From the NCBI GenBank assembly GCA_947497175.1, contig CANMFM010000002.1, positions 293,620-357,619 on the forward strand: a stretch of DNA of 64,000 nucleotides, given 5' to 3'. Position 1 is the first letter of the stretch. Every line of letters begins with the position of its first letter. Source of the DNA: an uncultured Aquimarina sp. Lineage in GTDB: Bacteria; Bacteroidota; Bacteroidia; Flavobacteriales; Flavobacteriaceae. The position numbers were made by a program, and so were the translations under genes. The notes under the pieces were generated by a model. The model saw only the letters and a list, made by a program, of their open reading frames with translations. It searched no databases and was not told the origin of the DNA. Below, piece after piece: positions 11,697 through 22,900 of the stretch.

Positions 11697-13013
11697 ATGA
11701 AACCTTCAAATTTAAATTTATTTTTTTCATTTTTTTTACTAATTAGTATTTCATTAAATGCTCAAGAGTTATTAAGACGAGCAACTTTTGAGGCTAAAAT
11801 TAGCTGGCCAAACAATGAAACTCCAGGAGCTAAGATTGTCGAAATCACATCTAAATCACCATTGGATAAAGCAGGTTTTAAAGCTAATGATATCATCATA
11901 AGTGTGAATGATAGAATGGTTTTGAGTCAAGAAGATTGGAGCGCCATCACCTATAGTATAAGAGCTAATGAAGAGACCAATTTTGGAATCAAACGAGGCC
12001 ATATATATGTGTCAAAAAATGTACAACTCAATGCGTTGCCAAAGGAAATTCATGATAATACGGAAACTTATTATGAAACGCTAACTAGTGATTTTGGAAT
12101 AAAACAAAGAGTAATAATAACTAAACCTAAAAAGACCAAAAAGTATCCGGCCATTATTTTAATTCAAGGGTTAAGCTGTTCCACTGTAGAACAATATTCT
12201 GGCCGAAGTAACAATTGGGTTAAACTGATTAAAGATTTAGTGGAAAAGTCGAATATGGTCGTACTACGAGTTGAAAAGCCGGGTGTTGGTGATAGTGAAG
12301 GTGATTGCGGAAAAACCGATTTTAAGACAGAATTGAACGGATATGAATCAGCTATTAAACTCTTAAAGTCGAAGCCCTATGTAGACACTTCAAAAATAAT
12401 TGTGTATGGCAATAGTATGGGGAGTGCATTAGCCCCTTACTTAGCTAATAAATACGACTTAGCTGGCATAATCTCTGATGGTACATTTTTTAAATCTTGG
12501 TATGAACATATGCTAGAAATAGAACGTAGAATACTAAATATAGAAGGAAAAGATGAAGCAGAAATTTATAATTTAATGAATGAAGTTTACATACCATTAT
12601 ACTATGAAATGTTAATTAAGAAAAGAAGCTTTGAAGAAATTTTAGAAGATAACCAAACTTACAGAAAACACCATCGACAGAGTCTCAACCACATGTATGG
12701 TAGATCTATGAAATATTATCATCAAGTGCAGAATTTCAATTTTGCAAAAAATTGGGAAGAAATTAAAGTTCCCGTAAGGATACGGTGGGGAACAAACGAT
12801 TGGATAATGACAGAAAATGATAATGATATGATCATCGAGGTTTTAGAATCCACTGGACATAAAGACCATAAGCTATACAAATATCAAAATCTAGATCATT
12901 GGAGCACAATTCATACTGACTACAGTAGTAGTTATAACTTCAAACCTGGAAAATGGGAGGACAAAATTAGCCAACAGATCATCGATTGGGCTTGGGAAAT
13001 TATATCAAAATAG
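11697..13013 (+). CDS. Secreted alpha/beta hydrolase with N-terminal PDZ domain
   Basis: PDZ-like KIVEITSKSPLDKAGFKANDIIISVNDRMV; nucleophile elbow VYGNSMGSALAPYLA; LDHWSTIH. Confidence 0.82.
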   Translation: MKPSNLNLFFSFFLLISISLNAQELLRRATFEAKISWPNNETPGAKIVEITSKSPLDKAGFKANDIIISVNDRMVLSQEDWSAITYSIRANEETNFGIKRGHIYVSKNVQLNALPKEIHDNTETYYETLTSDFGIKQRVIITKPKKTKKYPAIILIQGLSCSTVEQYSGRSNNWVKLIKDLVEKSNMVVLRVEKPGVGDSEGDCGKTDFKTELNGYESAIKLLKSKPYVDTSKIIVYGNSMGSALAPYLANKYDLAGIISDGTFFKSWYEHMLEIERRILNIEGKDEAEIYNLMNEVYIPLYYEMLIKKRSFEEILEDNQTYRKHHRQSLNHMYGRSMKYYHQVQNFNFAKNWEEIKVPVRIRWGTNDWIMTENDNDMIIEVLESTGHKDHKLYKYQNLDHWSTIHTDYSSSYNFKPGKWEDKISQQIIDWAWEIISK

Positions 13014-13149
13014 CGAAAATAGATCTTTGAATACGAAAAGTGTTATGCTAACGACCTCGATACATTGTATCTTTATTTCTATTGTAATAACTATAACGCA
13101 TCTCGTACCATGTTATGAAATGATTTAGGTATTGTATAGTTTGTATGGG

Positions 13150-14562
13150 TTACTTCCCGATACAAAAATTAGCAAAGATGTTTCCTAATAAATCATCACT
13201 GGATATTTCTCCTGTAATTTCTCCAAAATGGTACAGTGCCTGGCGGATATCTATGGCCATCAAATCACCAGAAATTCCAGAATCTAATCCATACTGTACT
13301 TTTTGGATTTCTTCCAAAGCTTTTAGTAATGCATCGTAATGTCGTGTATTGGTTACGATGGTTTCATTGTTACGTAAAGCACCTGTATTTACAAATTCGA
13401 GAAGCATATTTTGTAATTCTTCGACTCCGGTATGTAGTTTTGCCGAAAGTAAATGAATATTCTCAATCTCTGAGGTTAATTTTGTTATTTGATCTTTGTC
13501 AAGTTTGTCAACCTTATTAGCGACTATAACCAAGGGTTTTTGAGGATACTTGTTTCTAATTTGATTGATTTCGATAATAATTTCTCTCACTCTGGAAGAG
13601 ATGCTAAGGGCTGAAGAGGATATTAATTGTGAGCTATCAACTAGATAAATCACCACTTGCGCTTGTTCAATTTTTTCAAAAGTCTTTTGAATACCGATAC
13701 TTTCAACTACATCTTTAGTATCACGTATTCCGGCGGTATCAATAAATCGAAATCCAATACCACCAATATTAATTTCGTCTTCAATAGTATCACGAGTAGT
13801 ACCCGCTATATCAGATACAATAGCTCTCTCTTCATTTAGTAGCGCATTTAAAAGAGTAGATTTACCCACATTAGGTTCTCCTACGATAGCAACTGGGATT
13901 CCATTCTTAATGACATTTCCTACGGCAAAAGAATCGACAAGACGCTTTAAAACATTGGTAATCCGGGTAATCAAATCTTTGAATTGAGAACGATCTGCAA
14001 ACTCAACATCTTCTTCGGCAAAATCAAGTTCAAGTTCTATAAGTGAAGCAAAATTTAACAGTTCCTCCCTTAATTTTTTAATTTCATTCGAAAAACCACC
14101 GCGCATTTGTTGCATAGCAATCTGATGAGAAGCTTCAGAATCAGATGCAATGAGATCTGCAACCGCCTCTGCTTGCGATAGATCCAATTTACCATTAATA
14201 AAAGCTCGTAAAGTAAACTCTCCGGCATTTGCCATTCGGCATCCTTTGCGTAATAATAATTGAATGATTTCCTGTTGGATATACGTAGAACCATGACAAG
14301 AAATTTCAATTGTAGGTTCGCCGGTGTACGAATTGGTTCCTTTAAAAATGGATATCAATACTTCATCTAATACCCGTTCTTTATCAACAATATGTCCTAA
14401 ATGGATGGTATGACTTTTTTGTTTCTCTAACGTTTTACCACTCACAGACCTAAACAAAGGTGAACAAATTGAGATGGCATCTTTCCCGGAAACACGAATA
14501 ACAGCGATTGCTCCAGCACCTGATGGTGTTGCCAGCGCGACAATGGTATCTTGTGAAATCAT
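13150..14562 (-). CDS. mnmE: tRNA modification GTPase MnmE
   Basis: DTIVALATPSGAGAIAVIRVSG start, GEPNVGKSTLLNALL, DIAGTTRDTIE, DTAGIRDT, NKVDKLDK, C-terminal NIFANFCIGK. Start placed at MISQ (14562) rather than the ORF-track M at 14583. Confidence 0.97.
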   Translation of the reverse strand: MISQDTIVALATPSGAGAIAVIRVSGKDAISICSPLFRSVSGKTLEKQKSHTIHLGHIVDKERVLDEVLISIFKGTNSYTGEPTIEISCHGSTYIQQEIIQLLLRKGCRMANAGEFTLRAFINGKLDLSQAEAVADLIASDSEASHQIAMQQMRGGFSNEIKKLREELLNFASLIELELDFAEEDVEFADRSQFKDLITRITNVLKRLVDSFAVGNVIKNGIPVAIVGEPNVGKSTLLNALLNEERAIVSDIAGTTRDTIEDEINIGGIGFRFIDTAGIRDTKDVVESIGIQKTFEKIEQAQVVIYLVDSSQLISSSALSISSRVREIIIEINQIRNKYPQKPLVIVANKVDKLDKDQITKLTSEIENIHLLSAKLHTGVEELQNMLLEFVNTGALRNNETIVTNTRHYDALLKALEEIQKVQYGLDSGISGDLMAIDIRQALYHFGEITGEISSDDLLGNIFANFCIGK

Positions 14563-14869
14563 ATCTTTCTTACTGAATCGCAAAAATAGAGATTAATCTA
14601 TTCACTTTAAGTACGCACTCTTAAACTTTTTTTGAGCAGTTGTTTTTCTTTTGTTATCTTGTGCATGGAATGAAGTAAAATACTTCTTTAGTATCTACAC
14701 TTTCCCCATTTTTGGGAAACAGAATTAAGAGAAAAATTAGGGTTCTGATAGTAAGCAAACTACGTAATATCAGATTCATTGGAAAACGATTTTGTTGTAA
14801 GATTCTTGCAGCAATTTTTTAGGTGCGTTCAATTTAATGTCTAACCAATACTAATTAATTCTTATTCTT

Positions 14870-17317
14870 ATGAATTTTCACAACACAAACTCAATTCATT
14901 TTAAACAGCAGTATTCCTTGCAAAAGTTTGGAATACTCGCGTGTATAGCTTTCATGCTATTGCCAGGCATTAGTTTTGCGCAAATAGCACCATTAAAAAG
15001 TACGTATAAAGCTTTTAATCAGGAAATAAAATCAAATGACAATCTAGCTAAAAGTACTTCAGAAGTTATTACCGAAACGATTTCAGAAAAAGGCGCCACC
15101 TGGTTGCGTTTGTTTTTTGATAATGTTAATCTTGGTAAAAGTAGTAGCTTGACCATTACATCAGATTTAGATGGGGCTACACAAACGTTAACCGCCACTA
15201 CGATTAAGGACTGGAAAAATACAAGCGCATATTTTAATGGCGATAAAGTTACACTTACACTTATTGTGGCGCCAGGAGAACGCTCTATTGGATTCAATAT
15301 TAAAGAATTAGGAATAGGGGTGTTTGATCCAACGACCAAATCACAATGTGGCTCAAATGATGATAGGGTGGATTCTAATGATGCTGCTATAGGTAGAATT
15401 GTGCCTATAGGGTGTACCGGGTGGATTATAACAAACGGGCGATTGGTAACTGCCGGGCATTGTGTTGGTAGTCGTGCTCAAATAATCGAATTTAATGTAC
15501 CTAAATCCAATCCAGACAGATCTATAGTACACCCAGGGCCGGAAGATCAGTATCCAATAGGGAATTTTGTGTCTCCATATCCAAGTAGCTCTACCCAGGC
15601 TAATGACTGGGCAGTTTTTACAGCAAGTGCTAATTCGCAAACAGGGCAGACACCTATTCAGGCACAAGGAAAATCTTTTAATGTAGTGCGAAGCGACCCG
15701 GGAAGTAATATAACAATCACTGGCTTTGGTACGGATACCGGGATCGATAATCAAACACAACAAATACATACAGGGCCATTGAGTTCTGTTACAAATACCT
15801 TTGTTAGATATAGAACCGATACTACCGGAGGAAATTCTGGAAGCCCAATTATTGATGCAGCTACAGGCAATGCAGTAGGTGTTCATGCCTATGGCGGCTG
15901 CTCGGGTTCTGGAGGATCAAATTCTGGTGAACGAGCTACGATTCCTGCTTTTTGGGACGCTATGGGACTTGGTGATGGTGGACCTGATCCCGGTAACGAT
16001 GAGTGTACAGGAGATGTGTCTTCTTTTCCGTTTACAGAGAGTTTTGAAACTAACTTAGGTCAATGGAAAAATACGTCTATTGGTGATGATCTAACCTGGA
16101 CTCGAAATTCTGGAGGAACACCTTCAAACGGGACCGGACCAAGTAGTGCAGCCGATGGTAGTACTTATATTTATGTAGAGGCTTCTGGAAATGGTACAGG
16201 ATATCCTAATAAAAGAGCACTTTTAAATTCGCCATGTTTGAATTTTAGTAGTCTTACAGCTCCCAGGCTTGTATTTCAATATCATATGTTAGGTACTGCG
16301 ATTAATAGTTTAACTGTAGAGGCCAGAACCAACAACACTGGTAATTGGACAAGCGTGTTTAGCAAAACCGGAGAGCAAGGTAGTAACTGGAACGCCGCAG
16401 ATGTTGATCTTTCGGCTTATGCAGGTGACTCTAATGTGCAATTACGATTTAGTGCAGTTACAGGTTCTGGAGGTAGTGGTTGGCAAAGTGATATTGCTAT
16501 AGATGCGGTAACGATTCAAAATGGTACTGGAGGCCCAGGTCCCACATGTGAAGTATTAAACTTTAATGATTTTACAGTGGCTCCGTTTTCTAATCAAGAT
16601 AGAGGAGGGACAGCTTCGATCACAAATAATGGTACTGGATTATCTATGCAAAGTAATACCTGGAAAGAAATTGCTCTTAGTTATACTGTAACTGCCAGTA
16701 CCGTTATAGAATTTGACTTTAGTAGTACCTCCGAGGGCGAAATTCATGCTGTTGGCTTTGAAAATGATGATGCATTAACGCCTGATCTATATTTTAAAGT
16801 TCATGGTACTCAAAATTATGGAGTAACAAACTACGACAATTATACTAGCGGAACAACTACCTATATTATTCCGGTAGGTAATTTCTATACAGGAAATATG
16901 AACAGATTAGTTTTTATAAATGATAACGATGCTGGCTCAGGAAATACTTCTATATTTTCTAATGTTAAAATTTATGAAGGCTCTTGTGGTCAATCTGCAT
17001 TAGCAGAAAGTGGGGCAAGTCAAGAAGCTGTAACACCATTCCTTGGTACTGAAGATGAAATTGATGATTTATTTAGTGTTAGAATGACTCCTAACCCGAC
17101 AAAAGGTAATTTTTCTATCTATGTGAATTCAAGTAGAGAAGGAACCGTGAATGCCGTTTTCTATAGTATTTTAGGAAGAAAAGTTGGACAAAAACAACTA
17201 CAATCTGGAGTAAATACACTATCCTCTGAAAGCCTCTCAATGAGACCAGGTATTTATCTGGTGAAATTTGATGACAGTAGGGGAGGAACCACTACTCAGA
17301 AGTTAATCGTTCACTAA
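14870..17317 (+). CDS. Secreted trypsin-like serine peptidase with type IX secretion C-terminal sorting domain
   Basis: Triad motifs LVTAGHC, NDWAVF, GGNSGSPI; C-terminal MTPNPTKGNFSIYV...SMRPGIYLVKF...TTQKLIVH typical of T9SS sorting domains. Confidence 0.9.
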   Translation: MNFHNTNSIHFKQQYSLQKFGILACIAFMLLPGISFAQIAPLKSTYKAFNQEIKSNDNLAKSTSEVITETISEKGATWLRLFFDNVNLGKSSSLTITSDLDGATQTLTATTIKDWKNTSAYFNGDKVTLTLIVAPGERSIGFNIKELGIGVFDPTTKSQCGSNDDRVDSNDAAIGRIVPIGCTGWIITNGRLVTAGHCVGSRAQIIEFNVPKSNPDRSIVHPGPEDQYPIGNFVSPYPSSSTQANDWAVFTASANSQTGQTPIQAQGKSFNVVRSDPGSNITITGFGTDTGIDNQTQQIHTGPLSSVTNTFVRYRTDTTGGNSGSPIIDAATGNAVGVHAYGGCSGSGGSNSGERATIPAFWDAMGLGDGGPDPGNDECTGDVSSFPFTESFETNLGQWKNTSIGDDLTWTRNSGGTPSNGTGPSSAADGSTYIYVEASGNGTGYPNKRALLNSPCLNFSSLTAPRLVFQYHMLGTAINSLTVEARTNNTGNWTSVFSKTGEQGSNWNAADVDLSAYAGDSNVQLRFSAVTGSGGSGWQSDIAIDAVTIQNGTGGPGPTCEVLNFNDFTVAPFSNQDRGGTASITNNGTGLSMQSNTWKEIALSYTVTASTVIEFDFSSTSEGEIHAVGFENDDALTPDLYFKVHGTQNYGVTNYDNYTSGTTTYIIPVGNFYTGNMNRLVFINDNDAGSGNTSIFSNVKIYEGSCGQSALAESGASQEAVTPFLGTEDEIDDLFSVRMTPNPTKGNFSIYVNSSREGTVNAVFYSILGRKVGQKQLQSGVNTLSSESLSMRPGIYLVKFDDSRGGTTTQKLIVH

Positions 17318-17353
17318 AAAAAACAGTAAGTAAAGACATTAAATTAATAATGA

Positions 17354-17384
17354 AGCATCTCCAAAAAAATGGAGATGCTTTTTT
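17354..17384 (+). terminator. Rho-independent terminator after the T9SS peptidase
   Basis: AGCATCTCC-AAAAAAAT-GGAGATGCT followed by a T run. Confidence 0.85.
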
Positions 17385-17483
17385 AATCAATATATGTAAC
17401 AAAGTGCCTTTATATACGTCATATAAATACATTGCTAATATTTTTAGCATTTCATCAATCATCAAACTAAAAAAAGTAACATC

Positions 17484-17822
17484 ATGAAACAGGACAGATC
17501 AGTATTAGTTATTACACATTTATCACAGTTATTAGACCTTATCACTGGGTTTGGAGGATTTGTTGTACCCTTAATATTATGGTTAACTCAAAGAGAACGA
17601 GTAATGGCGATGGATGAGCATGGAAAATCAATTATGAATTTTCAAATCAGTATGTTTATTTATGCTATTATTTGTATTCCGTTAACTTTACTATTTGGTC
17701 TGGGAGCATTAGGATTAGCTGCGATCGCAATACTTTGTTTTGTATTTCCTATAATTAATGCAATCAAGGCAAATAATGGAGAAAGACCTTCATACCCATT
17801 ATCAATGCATTTCATTAAATAA
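17484..17822 (+). CDS. DUF4870 domain membrane protein
   Basis: FGGFVVPLILWLTQRER...DEHGKSIMNFQIS pattern of the DUF4870/Tic20-like family. Confidence 0.85.
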   Translation: MKQDRSVLVITHLSQLLDLITGFGGFVVPLILWLTQRERVMAMDEHGKSIMNFQISMFIYAIICIPLTLLFGLGALGLAAIAILCFVFPIINAIKANNGERPSYPLSMHFIK

Positions 17823-17860
17823 TAAAAAAAAGCGGATGAGTAATTAAAAAATCATCCGCT
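17823..17860 (-). terminator. Terminator of the amtB transcription unit
   Basis: AGCGGATGA/TCATCCGCT 9-bp stem; T-run follows on the minus strand. Confidence 0.75.
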
Positions 17861-17885
17861 GTTATGGTAAAACACTACTTAAGTT

Positions 17886-19142
17886 CTAGTGTTGGTTAAG
17901 TCTAAAATCAGGATATGCGTCCATACCATGTTCGTGACTATCAAGTCCGTCAATTTCTTCTTTTTCAGAAACTCTAATTCCGACAGTCTTTTTAAGAGCA
18001 AAAATAATTATAAAAGCGGTGATCATACAAAATCCTCCTACTGCCAATACACCAACTCCTTGCACAAGAAATTGATCAAAGCCAGCTTTTGCACCAAAAA
18101 TACCTACAGCCAAAGTACCCCATATACCACATATTAAATGTACGGCAATAGCACCTACTGGATCATCAAGTTTTAATTTATCGATTAATGCTACACCAAA
18201 TACTATAATTGCACCCGCAATAGCGCCAATCAAGACAGCATCTGTAGGAGACATTTGATCCGCTCCGGCCGTAATACCAACCAGACCTCCTAAAATACCA
18301 TTTAAGAACATGGTAAGATCGTAGTTCTTATATAGTAAGGTAGATACCAAAAATGCTATTACTCCACCAGCGGCGGCGGCTAAAGATGTCGTTACTAAGG
18401 TTAACGAAGTTCCTGCAGCATCAGCCGATAGAACAGATCCTCCATTAAATCCAAACCATCCTAACCAAAGAATAAGAACACCCGCTGCCGCAAGAGGGAT
18501 ATTATGCCCTGGAATAGCTTGAGGTTTGCCGTCGGTGCTAAATTTTCCGATTCTTGATCCTAATAAGTACACAGCAACTAAAGCTGCCCATCCCCCTACA
18601 GAGTGCACTAGCGTTGAACCTGCAAAGTCATAAAAGCCTTCTGCATCACCAATTTGAAAAGTAGATAAGAATCCACCTCCCCATTGCCATGAACCTACAA
18701 TAGGATATATAACTCCTACATAAATGATTGTAAAAATCATAAATGCTCCAATCTTAATGCGTTCTGCTACAGCTCCTGATACTATTGTAGCCGCAGTTGC
18801 AGCAAACATTCCTTGAAACAAGAAGTCTGTCCAATAGGTGTAGCCTTCATTATATGCGAGGTCTAAACCACCTTCTGCAGTAAGAGGAGAATCCAATCCA
18901 AAACCAGCAAATCCAAAAATTCCTACTGTACCTTCTTCAAAGCCTGGGTACATCAGGTTGAAACCTACTAGACAGTATAATAATAATCCTATGCAGATTA
19001 TAAAAACGTTTTTAAAAAGTATATTGATTGTATTTTTTTGACGAGTTAATCCTATTTCTAAAAAAGAAAACCCTAGGTGCATGAAAAATACAAGTGCGGT
19101 ACACACCATCATCCATACATTATTGATAGTTAACATTTCCAT
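17886..19142 (-). CDS. amtB: Ammonium transporter
   Basis: FLEIGLTRQKNTINILFKN, FAGSTLVHSVGGWAALVAVYLLGSRIG and GWFGFNGGS motifs. Confidence 0.95.
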   Translation of the reverse strand: MEMLTINNVWMMVCTALVFFMHLGFSFLEIGLTRQKNTINILFKNVFIICIGLLLYCLVGFNLMYPGFEEGTVGIFGFAGFGLDSPLTAEGGLDLAYNEGYTYWTDFLFQGMFAATAATIVSGAVAERIKIGAFMIFTIIYVGVIYPIVGSWQWGGGFLSTFQIGDAEGFYDFAGSTLVHSVGGWAALVAVYLLGSRIGKFSTDGKPQAIPGHNIPLAAAGVLILWLGWFGFNGGSVLSADAAGTSLTLVTTSLAAAAGGVIAFLVSTLLYKNYDLTMFLNGILGGLVGITAGADQMSPTDAVLIGAIAGAIIVFGVALIDKLKLDDPVGAIAVHLICGIWGTLAVGIFGAKAGFDQFLVQGVGVLAVGGFCMITAFIIIFALKKTVGIRVSEKEEIDGLDSHEHGMDAYPDFRLNQH

Positions 19143-19205
19143 TGTTTAAGTACTATTTAAGTTATTTTTTTGTTTTCGGTTGGTTAATTTAAGTGATAAA
19201 GGATA

Positions 19206-19544
19206 CTAATTCAATGTTCCTCCACCTTTTTCAGAAGTACGAATTCTGTAGGCTTCTTTGACATCAGAAATAAAGATTTTTCCGTCTCCTACTTCTCCGG
19301 TTTTTGCAGCTTCAAGTATCGTTGACACTGTAATTTCTTCAAATTCATCATTTACTACTATAGATAAATAACGTCTTTGAATATCTGTTGTACTATAGGA
19401 TACTCCACGATATACACTTCCTTTTTGTTCGTTTCCTACACCGGTAACATCCCAATAGGAGAAAAATGTAATTCCCTTTTCGTGCAAAGCTTCTTTTACG
19501 GCTCTATATTTGGATCTTCTAATAATTGCTTCTATTTTCTTCAT
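19206..19544 (-). CDS. glnK: P-II family nitrogen regulator
   Basis: MKKIEAIIRRSKYRAVKEAL...KTGEVGDGKIFISDVKEAYRIRTSEKGG; directly upstream of amtB. Confidence 0.92.
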   Translation of the reverse strand: MKKIEAIIRRSKYRAVKEALHEKGITFFSYWDVTGVGNEQKGSVYRGVSYSTTDIQRRYLSIVVNDEFEEITVSTILEAAKTGEVGDGKIFISDVKEAYRIRTSEKGGGTLN

Positions 19545-19992
19545 AAAGAATAAAAGTTAAAATTAATGTTAAATTCGAATCAAAAATATGTCAAATTATA
19601 TTTTGCATCCAAATTTTATAGGGTAAAGACGTAATTTTTGTCATTTATTGATATTTACCCCTTAAAAAATTAGGGGTCTATATTTTTAAAGTAAAAAAAT
19701 GATGATTTTGCACTTGACAGAATAAATTTTTCTACGAAAACGTTTTCATCAGAATTTATTGATAATCAGATGGCTATTAAATTTTAAAATCCCCTGTTTT
19801 ATTTGATGTTTTTTGTGAAATTCACATTATCAAATTCGCAAATAGAGGTGCTTATTTTGTGATTATTTTATTCTAGTTACTGTTTTTTTAGAGAGCTCAG
19901 AAAAGTGATGCAGAATGATTCCGTTTTCTTTTTCATTCCTTAACGATTTGTTAATTTCATACACTTGAAATACTATTAGATCGGAAAATATT

Positions 19993-22900
19993 ATGAAGAA
20001 ACAAGGAATGTATCTACCAGAATTTGAGCACGACGCTTGTGGTGCCGGATTTATATGTAGCCTCGAAGGAAAAAAGTCAAACGACATTATTCACAAAGCA
20101 TTAGAAATTCTTGAAAAATTAGAACATCGTGGTGCCGTTAGTGCAGATGGTAAAACAGGAGATGGTGCTGGTATATTGATTGATATTCCTCATGATTTTT
20201 TTGTAGAACATTGCGATTTTGATCTTCCTGAGTTTGGTGAGTATGCTGTAAGTAATGTTTTCTTACCAAAAAAGGAAAATCAAAGACAGTTTTGTATTGA
20301 TACATTCCAAAAGAATATTATAGATCAGGGGCTTGTCTTATTAGGTTGGCGAGATGTGCCCGTTGATCATATTCATCTTGGAGAAATAGCGGCGACCACA
20401 GAGCCATTTATAAAACAAATATTTATTGGTAAAGAAGATAAGAATCAAAGCTATTTCGATTTTAATCTTAAACTGTTTACCGCAAGAAAAATTACAGAAC
20501 ATGCTATTTATGGTTCTAAACTTTCTGAAAATAAATTTTTCTATTTGCCAAGCTTATCAACAAAAACCCTAATATTCAAAGGTCTTCTAATGCCAGAAGA
20601 TATCAAATTGTATTATAAAGACCTATTGGATCCAAAGGTAGTAACTAGATTGGCACTTGTGCATCAGCGATTTTCTACCAATACATTTCCTACCTGGGAT
20701 TTGGCACAGCCTTTCCGATATATGTGTCATAATGGGGAGATTAATACATTGAGAGGAAATGTGACCAGAATGCGCTCTAGAGAAGAACTACTAAAGAGTG
20801 ACTGGTTTGGTGAGGATATCAAAAAAATACTTCCTGTAGTATTAAAGGGGAAATCTGACTCTGCTTCGATGGACATGGTTGTTGAACTATTACTGATGAC
20901 AGGAAGATCATTACCAGAGGTAATGATGATGATGGTGCCTGAGGCATGGGAGAAAAATCCTGAAATGTCTGAAGCCAAAAAAGCATTTTATGAGTATAAT
21001 TCTTGTGCTCTGGAGCCATGGGATGGTCCGGCTTCGATTCCATTTACAGATGGTAATTATATAGGAGCGGTATTGGATAGAAATGGATTACGCCCCTCGC
21101 GATATAGTGTTACCAAAGATGGATATGTGATCATGTCATCAGAAACAGGGGTGGTAGATATAGAACCTAGCAATATTGAGTTGCATGGTAGGTTAGAACC
21201 AGGCAAAATGTTTCTGGTCAACATGAATGAAGGAAGAATAATTAATGATGAAGAAATCAAAGAAGAAATTGCCTCAAAATATCCCTATAGAAAATGGTTG
21301 GATAACAATCTGGTACACCTAAAAAATATACCATATAACGATTGCCCATTATTTTTAGGAGAAGAAACTATGGCAAAGCGCAAAGAGGTATTTGGGTATA
21401 CTCAAGAAGATATAGATACCATTATCGCTCCTATGGGACAATTAGGTAAAGAACCAATTGGTTCTATGGGTTCAGATACTCCGATTGCAGTACTTTCTGA
21501 ACGTCCCCAATTAATTTATAATTATTTCAAACAATTATTCGCGCAGGTTACGAATCCACCACTGGATGGTATAAGAGAGGAACTGATTTGTGATATAAGT
21601 TTAACATTAGGAGCAGATTATAATATATTTGATATCAACGAAAAACATTGTAATAAGTTAAAGATCCAAAATCCTGTAATTTCTAAAGAAGATCTGGATA
21701 AAATAAAAACGTATGCAGACAAAGGGTTTAAATCTACTTCGGTATCCATGCTATATAACATTAATCGGGGATTAAATGGTCTTGAGGATGCTTTGGATAA
21801 ACTATTAAAAGAGACATCAGAGGCCATTGATAATGGAACCAATATTATAATTCTCTCTGATAGAAATGTTAGTAAGCATAGAGCTCCAATTCCTGCACTT
21901 TTAGGATGTTCTTATGTAAACAGTGGATTACAAAAACTAGGCAAACGATCAAAGGTTAGTATTATTATTGAATCTGCAGAGCCAAGAGAAGTGCATCATT
22001 TTGCATTATTATTTGGATACGGAGCAAGTGCTATTAATCCTTACATGGTAAATGAAATTATAGGAGAACAGATTAAAGAAAATAATATTACTGATCTTGC
22101 TTTTGAAGATGCAATCTATAATTATAACAAAGCAGTAGGTAAAGGAGTCTTAAAGGTGATGAATAAGATTGGTATTTCTACCCTTAATTCATACAGAAGC
22201 TCGCAGTTGTTCGAGTGTATCGGTATCAATACCAAGGTGGTAGATCAATATTTTCCTAATACAGCAACTCGTATAGAAGGTATCGGACTCTATGAAATAG
22301 AGAAAGAAATTGCAAAGCGCCACAAAAGAGCATACGTAGAGCAAGAGGTGGCTGCTGATCTGGATTTAGAGATTGGCGGACAATATCGATGGAGACGTAA
22401 TGGCGAAAAACACCAATTTAATCCATTATCGGTTGCAAAACTTCAAAAATCTGTTCGAGATAATGATCCTAAAACATATAAAGAATACGCAGCATTGATC
22501 AATGAGCAATCAAAAAGCTTAATGACCATTCGTGGATTATTAGAGTTTTCTAACTATGACCCTATTCCATTAGATGAAGTAGAGCCATGGACCGAAATTG
22601 TAAAACGTTTCAAAACAGGAGCTATGTCTTACGGCTCAATTAGTAAAGAAGCTCATGAAAATCTTGCCGTCGCTATGAATCGTATTGGAGGAAAGAGCAA
22701 CTCAGGAGAAGGGGGAGAAAATCCACTAAGATTTTATAAAGATGTTAATGGTGACTGGAAAAACAGTGCGATTAAACAAGTTGCTTCTGGTCGATTTGGG
22801 GTTTCTTCAAACTATCTTACCAGCGCTGCTGAGATTCAAATAAAAATGGCTCAAGGGGCAAAACCAGGAGAAGGAGGACAATTACCAGGGCCAAAAGTAA

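Noticed and set aside
13236-14309. Small ORFs overlapping mnmE on both strands
   Set aside because: Spurious frames within a core conserved gene.
15353-15886. 177-aa minus-strand ORF
   Set aside because: Antisense to the trypsin-like domain; no start context or recognisable domain.
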